NCBI GenBank assembly: GCA_010645155.1 | Contig: CM021312.1 | Span: forward strand, 13,921,663-13,985,662 | DNA length: 64,000 bases | Direction of reading: 5' to 3' | Source of the DNA: Tigriopus japonicus | Lineage: Eukaryota > Arthropoda > Copepoda > Harpacticoida > Harpacticidae | Shown here: positions 24,496-35,825 of the stretch, in pieces | How positions within the stretch are numbered: the first letter of the stretch is position 1 | Layout of the letters: the number at the start of each line of letters is the position of its first letter | Made by a program: the position numbers and the translations under genes | Notes under the pieces: generated by a model | The model's database searches: none | What the model saw: only the letters and a program-made list of their open reading frames with translations | Told to the model about the DNA's origin: nothing

Positions 24496-27400
24496 CTGCA
24501 AGTGGTGAATAAAAACATTGATTGCTATGTAGGTATGAACGGCGTGTGACCGTTGAGGCCGCATTTTAAGGTCAAACACAAATGTAGAACGAAGTCAGTT
24601 GAGAAAAAAGCCCCTTTCTGGCAACCTGAATCGATTAAAGATCTATCATTACCATACCAGTGCCATTGGCCAATATTCGCTCCCTTACTTCGCTAGTAAC
24701 TCTTTTTTTTTTTCTTCAAGAAAATGTTTGCTCTTAACCAATGATAACATCTTGAAATAAGAATAAATTCTGATGTATTTGAATGTAATTGCTCATGGGC
24801 AATTTCTCATACCTATCTTAATTTTATTGACAGTTTTGGAGGCTGTTACAGCTCCTTAGTTTTTCAATCAATAGGTTTTACAACTAATGGTCAAAAGCTG
24901 ATAAGGACAATAGTTCCCTTGGATTTCACAAAAGGCAATACTGTCACGTGGCAGTGTTTAAAAACTTGTATTTTAATTTCATGAAAATCTTGTTTTATTT
25001 TATGGCTAATTACATAAGTATATAAGTATACCTAACCATGTTAAGCTATACATACATATTTTGTTGATTTATTTGTTACAAGGAATCTTATTCTTTGAAC
25101 AAGCAGGAAAAAAAACTATACTTTAATTTTTATGATGACAACTATTTAACTAAATTTTGCTAAAATTCAACCTAACTTTTACCATTACTCTCTTTTCAGC
25201 CAAAATTATTTTGAAAACTATAGAAGCTCATGTGCAAGAAGCGTCGTCAGAACACTAGCGACAGTGACTTTATTATGAAGCTTTAAAAAAGCCCAACAAA
25301 CCAGGAAGTGCAAGAGGAAAAAATATAGCAAATAGAAGACTTTGATCAAAAAATATCCTTAGAAGTGCTGGAATCCCTCTTACTTTGTGATCCAATGACT
25401 GGATTAATCTTAACTGGCATGATCTATGTAAATTGATAGCGAAATCGACTTTCATTTTAACTTGAACTTCCTGATTGATAGTGGCAACAACAACGGCAAA
25501 CATTTGAAGCTTCGAAAATGACTGTGTCGACGCTGCTTTCCTATGAGCTTCTTCATTGAAAACGACCAAAAAAGGAGAAGAGGTCTCAGTCTCTTTCTTG
25601 GCCCTCCTCTTGTCTAAGAAGTGCTTTAAGACAAACCACGAGATAAGACAAATGTTTGAGTGAGAGAAAGAGAGAGAGAGGGCGGCAACAGCTACTAGTC
25701 GATTGCTCCATAAGTCTCAATGGGGACGAGAGATCGTCTATTGTTGTTTTCGCAGATGCTCTTCTCGTGGCACGTGGATTAAATATTTGCCACAGCCACA
25801 CCACAACGCACTCATTGGCCTCCCCACCCCTAGAAATGATCAACATCACACGGGGTTTGCGGTCAAATTGAGGATTAAACGGTGTTCTTGGCATTCATGG
25901 AATCGCTAATTCAAGCGATTAGAGTACGAAATTGAACTCCAAGAACGCTGAACCTTTGAAATGTTCAAGTCCAGTAGAAGGAAATGCGAAGCGAGTGTAA
26001 CGAATGTTGACCATGTCGCTTTCAAAAAGCGGAAAAAGTGGCTGTTTTGGCAATGTTGTTGTTTATCTTAAGTGACAGCAGCTTTTGAAGTTGTTGAAAT
26101 GGATTTGTTTTCATTGAGCGACAGAGAGAGGAAGCGTGTTCAATAGTCGGCAAAAAGACGTTAAATCTTTATTTTTTGTTTCTGAATGAGCAATGGCCAA
26201 ATAAGTGGCGCATGCAAATAGAGACAAAGCAATCGGAATTTGTCCAATGCTCTCTCCAGGAGACTTTTCAACTCCATTTTGAACGGGATGGATGCTCTTT
26301 AAGCTCGGGCATTGACTCTTCAAATCCCATATTTCCCCCGAAACGAAAGGTGTGCACACCTATAATTGAAATCCTAATTAAGAAGAGCTTCTCTACTTGC
26401 AACCCTCCATTTTTGAAGGGGGAAGGTGTCTGAGGAAGCACCATTGGTTCTTAACCGAGTCTCAGACGTCTGAGAAACATAATCGCTTCTTAGAGGGTAT
26501 TTCTGGGGATTCTCGACAGAGAGATTGACTAGAAAATTCCATCATCAAATAGAATCAGGTTCAAATAAATAGAAGAGACCAGAGGTGGATAGCGGAAGAT
26601 GTCAAAACCTCAGTAGTAACCTTTGGTAGTAACCTACCACAATAGTAACCTCAAACCTCAGCCAAACTGGGACTGTATTTGGGACAAATAATGTTTGTAG
26701 AAGACAAGTTAGCTGAACTCAGTGGTGGCGCTGCTCAAAGAGTCAAAGCTGAAATTCCAGCATAACTGGTAAAATAGTTTTTCAAGTCAAAGTGGGAAAA
26801 AATAAAGTAAAAAGAGAAATAGGGGCAAAATTAACTTGCCCTTTCTGCTTTGCGCTGATTGTTGTTTTTGGGTGAAATGCTCTTTTCCTTCTTTTAGCAT
26901 TATCTTCAAAGTTGGGTCTTGGTTTGCAGTGCCCCCTATTGAACACATTTTTTGACATTGCTAAATGTTAACTTCAATTCATACTTAAACATATTCAACG
27001 AAATATTTGATCACATGTTTGAAAAGGTTAATCTTTTCAGATGGTGTCTTTTTTATTTAGCATAAAAAGTGCTGGCCTCTCTAGCCAAGTCTCTGGTTCC
27101 GTGAAAAGTCAGGTAGGTGTAGATGCATGGATAATGGGATTGGGATATTGGAGGATTGATGGGGACACTGATATCAGGGATCACCAAGGGTTCTTCTCCC
27201 CCTTTTTGCCTCTGATAAGTCTGATTTGGTGGTTGGTTCAAAAATTTTGAACTTTCCAGCGACTAGGTCTCTTTTTTTTCTCTTTGAGACAAGGTAGATT
27301 TTCATTAGAATGGGTTTCTCTGCCAAATCTTTTGTGTCAAACGCTGGAAGTTTCATAGACTTCTTGTTGTCATCTTTGGCCAGCGCTTTTCTTTCTCTCT

Positions 27401-27939
27401 TCATTCACTTTGGCCAGCCAAGGAAACTACTCCAGAAAATGGGCAAGGAACCTCACACAATGGGCTTCATTTTCTCTCCCTCTCAGTATACTGTACTAGT
27501 TTACGTAGGGCTTGCCCTCCTTGAAGTAAGGTTCATGGCTACTACTAAACTAGTTATCAATAGAGATAGCCCAGGTGTGCACATGAACTACTTCATGACT
27601 TGCCAAGTTATTCATACTCAAGCACACCTCCGATTTTAGGGAACCCATTTCCTTTTCATGTGAGAACCAGTCCGTTTGAATAATTTACTTATAATACGAA
27701 TACAATGGTTAACATACTGATAGTTTGATTAATGTGGAAGAATGGTGGGTTATGTAAGATAAGTTTTATGTCATGATAATCAAGATCTGTAAAGTTTTCT
27801 AGAAGTACTAAAGTTTTGGAATGATAAGCTATGATTTAGTTCCTAATTATCTTAAAAAATGCAAAAAAAAAAAATGAGTACATATTGCACCATATCGATA
27901 AAACTGGCTTTTAAAATTTTAAATATTTAATGTCATGTC
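24496..27939. other. No confident gene
   Basis: AT-rich DNA. A GA-rich purine run (GAGAGAAAGAGAGAGAGAG) lies near 25662. Near 26612-26660 the motif TAGTAACCT recurs three times. At 27041-27112 a plus frame MVSFLFSIKSAGLSSQVSGS with acceptor and donor GTAGGT could join an open stretch at 27263, but protein quality is poor. The last eight bases are a target duplication. Confidence 0.3.
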
Positions 27940-28431
27940 TAGGGATGGGAAAAAAGTGCAAATCAAAACAAGCTTTTGGTTACCAAAAGTTGCGCAAAAA
28001 TTAGCCTAAAATCGTAAAATAAACTGCAGAAAAAGGTCAAAAGCGCAAATAGAAACCAAAAAAGCGCAAATAAAATTAAAAAAAAATTCGCAAAAACTGA
28101 AATTTCTGAAGCAAAAAGCTTCAGATACTTTCTTGTCATCTGCTTGTTATTTTTCAATCTTGAAGAGCAAAATTTAGATATTGAAGTAGTAGTAATCAAT
28201 AGATGCTATGCTAGCCTTCGCTGGGAGCTGTAAAATCAGATATAGTTTTCAAATTGAAAGAAATCTTCCAAAAGTAAACATTTTCGAAGAAGAAATAGCT
28301 AACTCTCAACAATTTGTTCATTTTAGGCCGAATTCGTAAAAAAATCGTGTAAATAAAGGCGAAAAGTGCAAAAAGGCAAATAAATGTGTTTATGTTACCA
28401 AAAATCTTTTTACCCTTTTTGCCCGTTCCTA
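27940..28431. mobile_element. hAT-type MITE, AAAGTGCAAA family, complete copy
   Basis: The ends TAGGGATGGG and GCCCGTTCCTA are inverted repeats of the hAT TAGGGRYGGGCAAA type. The flanks carry an identical 8-bp duplication GTCATGTC (27932-27939 and 28432-28439). The 492-bp body is AT-rich with recurring GCAAA/TTTGC and AAGTGCAAA motifs near both ends and has no transposase frame. Related copies are 49016-50388 and a fragment at 54985-55100. Confidence 0.88.
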
Positions 28432-28439
28432 GTCATGTC

Positions 28440-31224
28440 ATTATTTTTGAACAACTAAAGACAATAATTTGACACAATAAACTTTTTTGAAATCGTATTT
28501 TGTCAACTTGTGACTTTCAAATTAATATCTTATTTTATAGTAAGTTATGTACTTAAGCAAGCGCTTGACCTGCAATCTAGGAATTGCTAACTGCTCTTGA
28601 CATGGAGCAACTTGACTGTGAATATGTATGGTTATTTGAAACCCATTTTGATTGGGTGGTCCTTGACAACGGTTTCATTTCCATGAAGGAAAAAATCGTA
28701 CCTGATTGACCACACGAGCTTTTGAGTGATATATCAGAATTTGTGCTTGATTTTTCAGAGAAAGCGTTAGTTCGGAGGTTCCTTGGGAAAATTTTGTCAG
28801 TCGTGTCGAATTCAAAGAGATGAATATTTTTGGGTGATGACTGTCCAAAAAAAGAAAGGAAGGAATAGGGATTATGACAAAGCATGCTTTCAAAACGGGT
28901 TTCTTGGTGAAAGGGTTAAGAAAAGATGAGGAATATGGTCTTGTTTTGTTGGCGTTTTCATCGGATTTTGATGAGCTGAAATGGCCAACGGTTTATCCGA
29001 TGGATGAGACGCTATTTTCTCAGACCTTTTGTGAGGAAGATGTTTTCTTTTTGATCTAATCAAGCAGAATGGGATGATCTCTTGTGAATGTAAACATCTG
29101 CTTCGTCCGTCTTCCTTCCATTTTCTTTGATTTATTTTCCTTCGTGCACCCCCGAAAAGTGTCCATTTAAAATCAAACCTAATCGGTGTCGACACTTTTT
29201 GCTACACCGATAAGCGAGAATTAGTATTTTATAAAAAGATGGTGGAGATGCAGCCTACCATAAACTGTGATTTGGGAGGAAATAATCGCATTAGAAGCTA
29301 TTCAGGTCATTCCCACCACTTTTTACTCTGAGGTTTTAGCGCCTTCAAGCATCTCTTTCTTCTTCCCCCCAAAAAAGATCTTTTACCCACCTTGCTCCGA
29401 TCATCACCAATTACAGCAATAAATATTTTCCAGAGAGAGGCGATCCCTGTGATTTCGATCTTCTTTGGTGGCTCTCTTGATTCTTTTATTCAACTGTCAT
29501 TCGAAACCATTGAGTAACAAACCGTAATCTTCAAATCAGGGTTGCCATTTTCTCTCGAGAAAACTGCCATGGCTGCAATAGAGGAAGAAATATCTTTGAT
29601 TAGTTGGCAACCCTGTTTTCTTCGAGGGTGAATTGAGGTGATGGAACACCTCTCTTCTCACGGTTAGATCAAGTTCGGATGAGTGGATTACTAAATAAAA
29701 GTGGGATTGTTCATCTTCAATAGGGCTACTTGAAGGCATGTGGAAAGTCCAGTACAACCATTGTACGACCATCTCTCTCTCTTTTGGATGGTTCGTTGGT
29801 TGGTTGGTTGGTTGATTGGAGAGGTCCTCAAGAAACGACGACAACGATTATTTCGCCTTGGTAAGTTTCTTTCAATATTGAGAAGGTTGATGTGGCTCTC
29901 CAATTGAATTCGCAGACATTTTATGGAGGAAAAGGTCGGGGAAAACCCGCTTCTATTGACATTTTATTTCTAGTCTGGTTTGGTTGTTGAATTGGTAGTT
30001 TTGTCTTCCAACTGATTACCTACCATGTTTTTTGCTCAATTTTCATTTTCTTTTCACAATAACCATAATTTTATTAAGGAATCGAAAAAGTGTTGCCATA
30101 TTTTTGGCCCTTCAATCTGACAAAAAATCCATTCCTGATTCACCCTTTAAGGGTTATCCTGACTAAAATAAAAAAAATAATGAGAACAATTTATACATCA
30201 TTTATTCTTGCTTATCCCATGTCGTACTAAAAACCGCAAAAGGTCATTATCAGTGTTGCTAGCTACATTTTTTTGGCCGTCCAATCTGACAAAAGAATAA
30301 CTGTTGGGTTTCAATTTTGAATTTGATCCAATCCCAATCTCGATGTTTTGCTAAGGATCTTCACATAGCAGATTGCTTTATAATGGCTTAAAATAACACA
30401 AAATCGTCTCCTATCAAAGGAATTTGTCATGAAACGTTGTGAAAAGACAACGCTGTCCAATTTTGTTATTTTTCCGACCCCGCTCGTCCAGTTACTTCCA
30501 ATCATGAGATCCATTAAGAACAATATCAAGCCTCATTGTGCGAGTCATTCAAGAGGATGCCTTTTCAGAGCCTTCACTAAGCTCCAAACGAAGTACAGGG
30601 CGTTCATCGAGGCGTAATCGGCGATAGATCTCTGAGCACACAATGGGTGGTTCGATCCCCAAATTGTTTGACGAATGGCAAAACAATCCCCAAGAGTTTT
30701 TACCCCAAAAACCGTCTCGTTGTTTTAGAATTTAGAGACACCAGAAAAGAGGCGGTTTTTGATCTATGAGTGTCAACACAATCGAATCAATGGGTGGGAA
30801 ACGACCGCATATTTGCCTATGATTTCATGAATAATTGCGATTCTTCTTTGCTAAAGTGGATATGAGGACTACTCTAGAGGATGGAGGGGTTACGGGGAGG
30901 TTTAGAGAAGGGTGGATAAGGTTCATACGAGTGAGATGTCCGATATTGGACAAGCTGCAAAAATCCTTTGAATGGCGAAAGATCAAAGGAGTGCGGACAA
31001 AAGGGAAAAAACGAATCCGAATTGACAAAAACACGATTTGCAAACGATCAGAATGACAATAGACAATTGACAGGGTGACAGCAAACGTCTTATGAAATAT
31101 GAGGCGATATACATATATATAGTTTTCTACTTATATATAAAAACTTAATTTGAAGGAAGTATGTAAACATGTCATTACAAAACGTCTCCTTATCTAAGAC
31201 TAATGTTGCAGCTATTATAACTAT
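28440..31224. other. No confident gene
   Basis: A 61-codon plus frame at 28874 (MTKHAFKTGFLVKGLRKDEE) is overlapped by longer antisense frames and is not called. A TTGG tandem run (29794-29815) sits in a small frame that ends at donor GTAAGT (29861). Two direct copies of GTGTTGC...TTTTTGGCC.TCCAATCTGACAAAA lie at about 30092 and 30252, probably old repeat remnants. Confidence 0.3.
29537..29615. repeat. Short inverted repeat with hAT-like ends
   Basis: CAGGGTTGCCA and TGGCAACCCTG form perfect 11-bp inverted ends of a 79-bp segment. The ends resemble those of small hAT elements, but the flanking 8-mers do not match, so it may be an old or rearranged copy. Confidence 0.4.
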
Positions 31225-31663
31225 TTATGACATGGTTGCGAGAACGGTGAAAACGGGATGGTAACCCTGCAGCGAATATTTCGCTCCAAGTGTCTTTTTG
31301 CACAAATTTGCTTAAGCCCTCTCTTACCCACAGCCACTCATTCGCCGTTGCAATCGAGCTTTTGTCCTTCAGGAACCGTGGGCAAAAAAAGATAAGTTGC
31401 AAAAATCATTGGGTCGAGCTGATCCACAAAATCCCCCGGAAAATACCAAATAATCCAGTGAATGTGATGAATCTCACTAAAAAGTGCGTTATGAGCGCTA
31501 AGTGTTGTCCACTTGAGTGAACATCTGGCTTTGGCCGCGACCATCCATCAAAATTTGTCTTGTAACCCTCGTTTGTGATGAAAAGCCGCTCGTTTTCGGC
31601 TTGGAATGCGTGACAAACAACCACCCCAACCACAACAACCAGCCCAAAACATGTTTCTATAAC
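31225..31663 (-). CDS. Possible small secreted or membrane protein, three exons
   Basis: Exon 1 (31663-31478, 62 codons) follows a strong acceptor (TTTTTTCCTGAGCTACAG) and starts VIETCFGLVVVVGVVVCHAF, a hydrophobic core like a signal peptide or membrane segment. ENERLFITNEGYKTNF and PDVHSSGQHLALITHFL follow, before donor GTGAGA. Removing a 111-nt intron, which contains an in-frame TGA, joins exon 2 (31366-31328: DKSSIATANEWLW) in phase 0, ending at donor TGG|GTAAGA. A 57-nt intron leads to exon 3 (31266-31225: GYHPVFTVLATMS and stop). The 5' exon with the start is not found. The three phase-consistent joins are encouraging, but the family is unknown and the exons are short. Confidence 0.33.
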
Positions 31664-34360
31664 CTGTAGCTCAGGAAAAAATAGTACTTGAAGGGAATAT
31701 ATGTTACAGTTCAGAAGGAATCAACTCCTCGATACATTTCTAAGAAATAGAACCCGGAAAAATGTCTGAAATGTAGAAACTAGTTTGGATTTTTTATCAA
31801 AATGATGCCGTTATTTAATAAAAGCTGGAAATAGGAAAACAAGATATTCATGGATTTAAGAATGCTTTTGTCAAAATATATACTTTTTTTACCTCACCCT
31901 ATTTTTTTTATTCTTCACTCTCTTAATACAAGAACAATAATGCAATTATCGAACAACATTTCCGTATCCAGCTTTGATTGCATTTTAAGGGTCTTTAACA
32001 TGATTTTCTTTCCTAACTTTTTGCCTTTAGCTAATACATTGATTTATCATTTATTTTTATATTATTGTTATAATCATAATAATATAGTTGCCAACTGGAG
32101 AAAAACTTGTGCTACATATTGTGCCAAATCATGAAAAATTCTTATGACTCTCAGTCAAACCTAGACTACTTGATGAAAAATTATTTTGATAGGCACCCAA
32201 ATTTACATTAATCATACCACATCTCTTGGTATGTGAGTAACAAAGAATAATATAGGTAAGCAGCAACATTATTCTTGTATACAGCTTTAACTGTATTTCA
32301 GCAAGAATCTGATACTTTGTGAATCTATGATACAATTGAGTTGAGGGCATCAAATCCCTCCTCTACTTCAGAAATCGATTCTGGTCACGTCACAAAGCAC
32401 TTGGAGATTCAATGAATCAATCCGAATATCGTTTTGAATGGTGTTTTGCGGCATTTCTACCTTTTGTTACGCCTATCAGACGCCATGTTGATGTGATGTG
32501 GGTGGGCGGTAAAGCTACCGCTTGTTGAATGTTGATATCTGTCCATCAACATAATTCAGGGAGCCCATTACCAGGGAAATGAATGGCCCTGAATTTCCAT
32601 AAATAGGTCATTGCCGAAAATTTATTTGTGATTGAATCCCACGGATCTTTTTTTCTTCACAGCCGTTGATCGTGGATCGAACTATTTCATACACATATTT
32701 ACAATCACACCGGATGCGTGTGAATATTTGAGACTCGCCAATGTCACTCTTTTTCTGACGACAATCTGAATGCACTTGGGAGACTCATAAAAGAATGGGA
32801 GATGCATCCATCCATTTTCCGACGGGCACAATTGTCATCCTGATTTTATGGTCGTTGGAAAAGAACACCATGCACCTTGGGTACATTCAATATTGGCCAT
32901 GATGAACAAGAGGAAGTTGGGTTCGATAACTCTCCTTTAACCAAAACATGAGAAATGGACTCTTTTTCAGCACTTGGCTCTGACTCTACTGGCAACGTCC
33001 TAGGATTAATGATTTAAAGGCAGGGTCTTTTTTTAGCTCCAGCTTATGCCCTATATCATATGATATTCCATGCAAAAAGCTTAACCCTCTTAGACTGGAT
33101 GAAGTATATTTGTCACATTCCTATATTTTGGGTGTTAAAGTGAGATGTAGGTACCTTAGCTATTTTGAACAGTTTTGAACAGTTAGCACGTACCTAAAGT
33201 CTGATAACCCATTTGCAATAAACAGTTTAACTTACAAGATAAGGATAACCCAAAAGCTAAGCTGTCACTGGGGTCTAAGAGGTGTAACTGGGATCTCATA
33301 ACCCCAAGAATATTGCAGATTGAAAGAAAATGAGGAATATAGTGAAGGTCCTGGGGGCAGAAATCAATCTGGAAATTTCAAACATAGTTGCCAAGTTGAT
33401 CTCATTAAAACCATCTGAGCAAGATTACATGAGTGTGCCAATAGTTCAGTCAAAGTACTCATCTCTGCTCAGGCTCCAATTCTTCAACTGTCTTCAATAT
33501 TGACTTCGGAGAACCTCCAGGGACTTATCCAAAGCTGACTCATGTGTCCTATTGAATATGGAGAGTAAAAACGGAGGCTACTGATTATAACATGACTGGT
33601 TCCGTGGTGTGCTCATTCACCCCTTGCCAATTTTTTAATCCCTCCTGACATTGTGTGTGGATGATGCGCAACTTGAATAATAGGGCTGGAGTTTGATGCC
33701 GCACACGGTACAGATTGCACGTACTCTAGTACTGAAGATCATGATTATTATGAGAGGTGCTTGCGAACAGCTGCCTGCTCGTTTCTCCGTGCAATATTGT
33801 TAATTATCCCATTTCAAAGTCGGGTTAAATGCCAGGGATGCCAATTTAGTTGCACAGAACTAAAAATAAGAAACGTTTTCATGCTTTTACCCAAAAACTT
33901 AAGTTTTAAGGAAATGTGAAAATTTGAGAATTTTTCTAATGTTGAATATTTTTTCTAAGATCGTAGGTTAATTTGTAGTAATTTTTTAAAAGTAGGATAG
34001 TTAATAACAAGTGGAAATACAAAGGGGATTCACGCATTATTATGTCTTCATTTGCAAGGATAAATTTCTTCCACGTCATATATGAAATTTAATCAATTCA
34101 CATACTCTCTAAAAGTAGTAATTAATTCGAATCAAAATTCGAATCATACTACCAAAAATTGAATTACACTTCCCTTAAAAATTATACCAATAATACATTA
34201 ATACACATAAGGGCATTCAAAAGCTACATTCTTTATTGTTTAGCAACCACTGAACCTTTGAAGGATCACTTGAAATAAGTGTACGTCGTCACCAATATAT
34301 ATTTTGCAACTGTGGCATTTTAGTTTAGTTATTTCACCTTTCGGCAACACTGATCTCTTT
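31664..34360. other. No confident gene
   Basis: AT-rich sequence without splice-supported frames, transposon ends or tandem arrays that I could see. Confidence 0.4.
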
Positions 34361-35546
34361 TTTACGTGATGAGGGCATTATGGCCGCAGCTTTCGCTCTG
34401 TGGATTAAGTGGGACGGTCATATTCCGTGAAGCATGCTTGATGATGATGCTTTCGGTACAAATACATGCACCCTCGAGAGTCTCGACAATATGTTGACAG
34501 ATCCTCGCACACTTTGGCAGCATCCATCGGCCATGAAAGCACGTGTCGGTAATAAACTTTTTCTTTCCGCCCAAAATTTTAATCCACAGACGGACGGTTT
34601 TGTGGTAACAGTCCACAATACTTACCAAATAACCAACAACCAGGGGAGGGAGGCATCTGAGTCTGGACTCAAATAATCCCAATCTCCTACTTTTCAGAGG
34701 AGGTGGTCTAAACATCGTAAACAGTCTTGGCTTGACGTTTAACATCAAGGAGATTATCTTCCAACGTCTTAGTGGCACCTTGGAGTCTTTCGTCTTTCCC
34801 CCTCTCAAAGAGACGAATAGAATGGTCTTTTCTTAAGATGAGGATTGTTCTGTCATTCAATACCCAGGATGGATTTACTGTTCAACTCTTGGTTTCAGGA
34901 AATTTCGGTTTAGTTCCCCTAAAAATGCAGTTTTACGGGGTTGGGCTTAATTATGTGTATAAATTTTAAATGGTAAATTTCTTTACATCATATTTTTAAT
35001 GAGTTTGAGCATAGATGTAGTCAATCAAATGCTTCAAATGATTTTGACAAAAAAGCAAAATCGACCATGACAACATCATGATGTTATCACAAGTTAGTTG
35101 AAATTTTATCTCATTTTTCACCCATTAAATGTGCACGCCTCATTATATCCTGTAAATGACTCTTGATATCATTTAGAGCACTGCGTCTATTAAACTCCCA
35201 TTCAATTTTCCTGTATTTACCAGAACTTCTGTATTCAAAGTTTTTGGTCTATCACTATTTTAAACAAATAATCAAGACTTTCCAGAAACATTATATATGG
35301 TCTATTTACCCCCCTTTTTCCAGAATGGCTCTAAGCCACTAAAAGCACCATGCCTACTCTATGTTTCTCTGTGTCATGTTAAACGTTACGTTTTTGGCCG
35401 AGTTCGTTTGCAATGTTTTTCGCTTCCTCTTTCTGGAGTTCTGGGATGAATCGTGTCAAGGGAAAGCACCATTTCCTGGTCCAGCTGGTCATGAGGATAT
35501 CAAACGCAATTTTGATCATAATTTAATGGATGGTTACTTCCTCGTT
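34361..35546. other. Overlapping open frames on both strands, not resolved
   Basis: The minus frame 34808-34362 (148 codons) and the plus frame 34434-34676 (80 codons, MLDDDAFGTNTCTLESLDNM) overlap. A strong minus-strand donor (TTG|GTAAGT) lies at 34620, within the minus frame. The region is less AT-rich than its surroundings, so one strand may be coding, but I cannot say which. Confidence 0.3.
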
Positions 35547-35825
35547 TCACGGTCCTCCTCGTGTCATTCCAATGAGTCCATCCTTGAGTGAACAACTCGA
35601 TTTAGACCGAGAAGCAAGCAAGCCGATAAAAGAGAGCATCTGCAAAATTTGACAAGCGTTCAAACGAGAGCATGAAAAATTCAAAACCATCTTGCCAATT
35701 TGTAGGCACGCCTTTACACTCCGTACTTCCTGACATGGCTTGTGGAAGATGGCCTCAAGCCTGTAATTTAATTCACTCGACCTATTAAACCACGTGACAA
35801 GCTTGAACAATTTGGGATCGGACAT
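35547..35825 (-). CDS. Hypothetical 92-residue protein
   Basis: An ATG in context AAAGATGT opens a frame reading MSDPKLFKLVTWFNRSSELN and KMVLNFSCSRLNACQILQML, ending GLIGMTRGGP and TGA. Composition looks protein-like, with a mixed basic and hydrophobic character. There is a weak resemblance in layout to PEX11-type N termini, but I do not consider it significant. No splice sites are needed; no promoter was recognised. It could be chance. Confidence 0.22.
   Translation of the reverse strand: MSDPKLFKLVTWFNRSSELNYRLEAIFHKPCQEVRSVKACLQIGKMVLNFSCSRLNACQILQMLSFIGLLASRSKSSCSLKDGLIGMTRGGP

Noticed and set aside
29788..29860. Mini-exon MVRWLVGWLIGEVLKKRR with donor GTAAGT
   Set aside because: Half of it is a TTGG tandem repeat, and the joined product would be only about 38 residues.
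34362..34808. 148-codon minus-strand ORF as a gene
   Set aside because: A competing plus-strand frame and a strong donor inside the ORF make the coding strand and boundaries undecidable.
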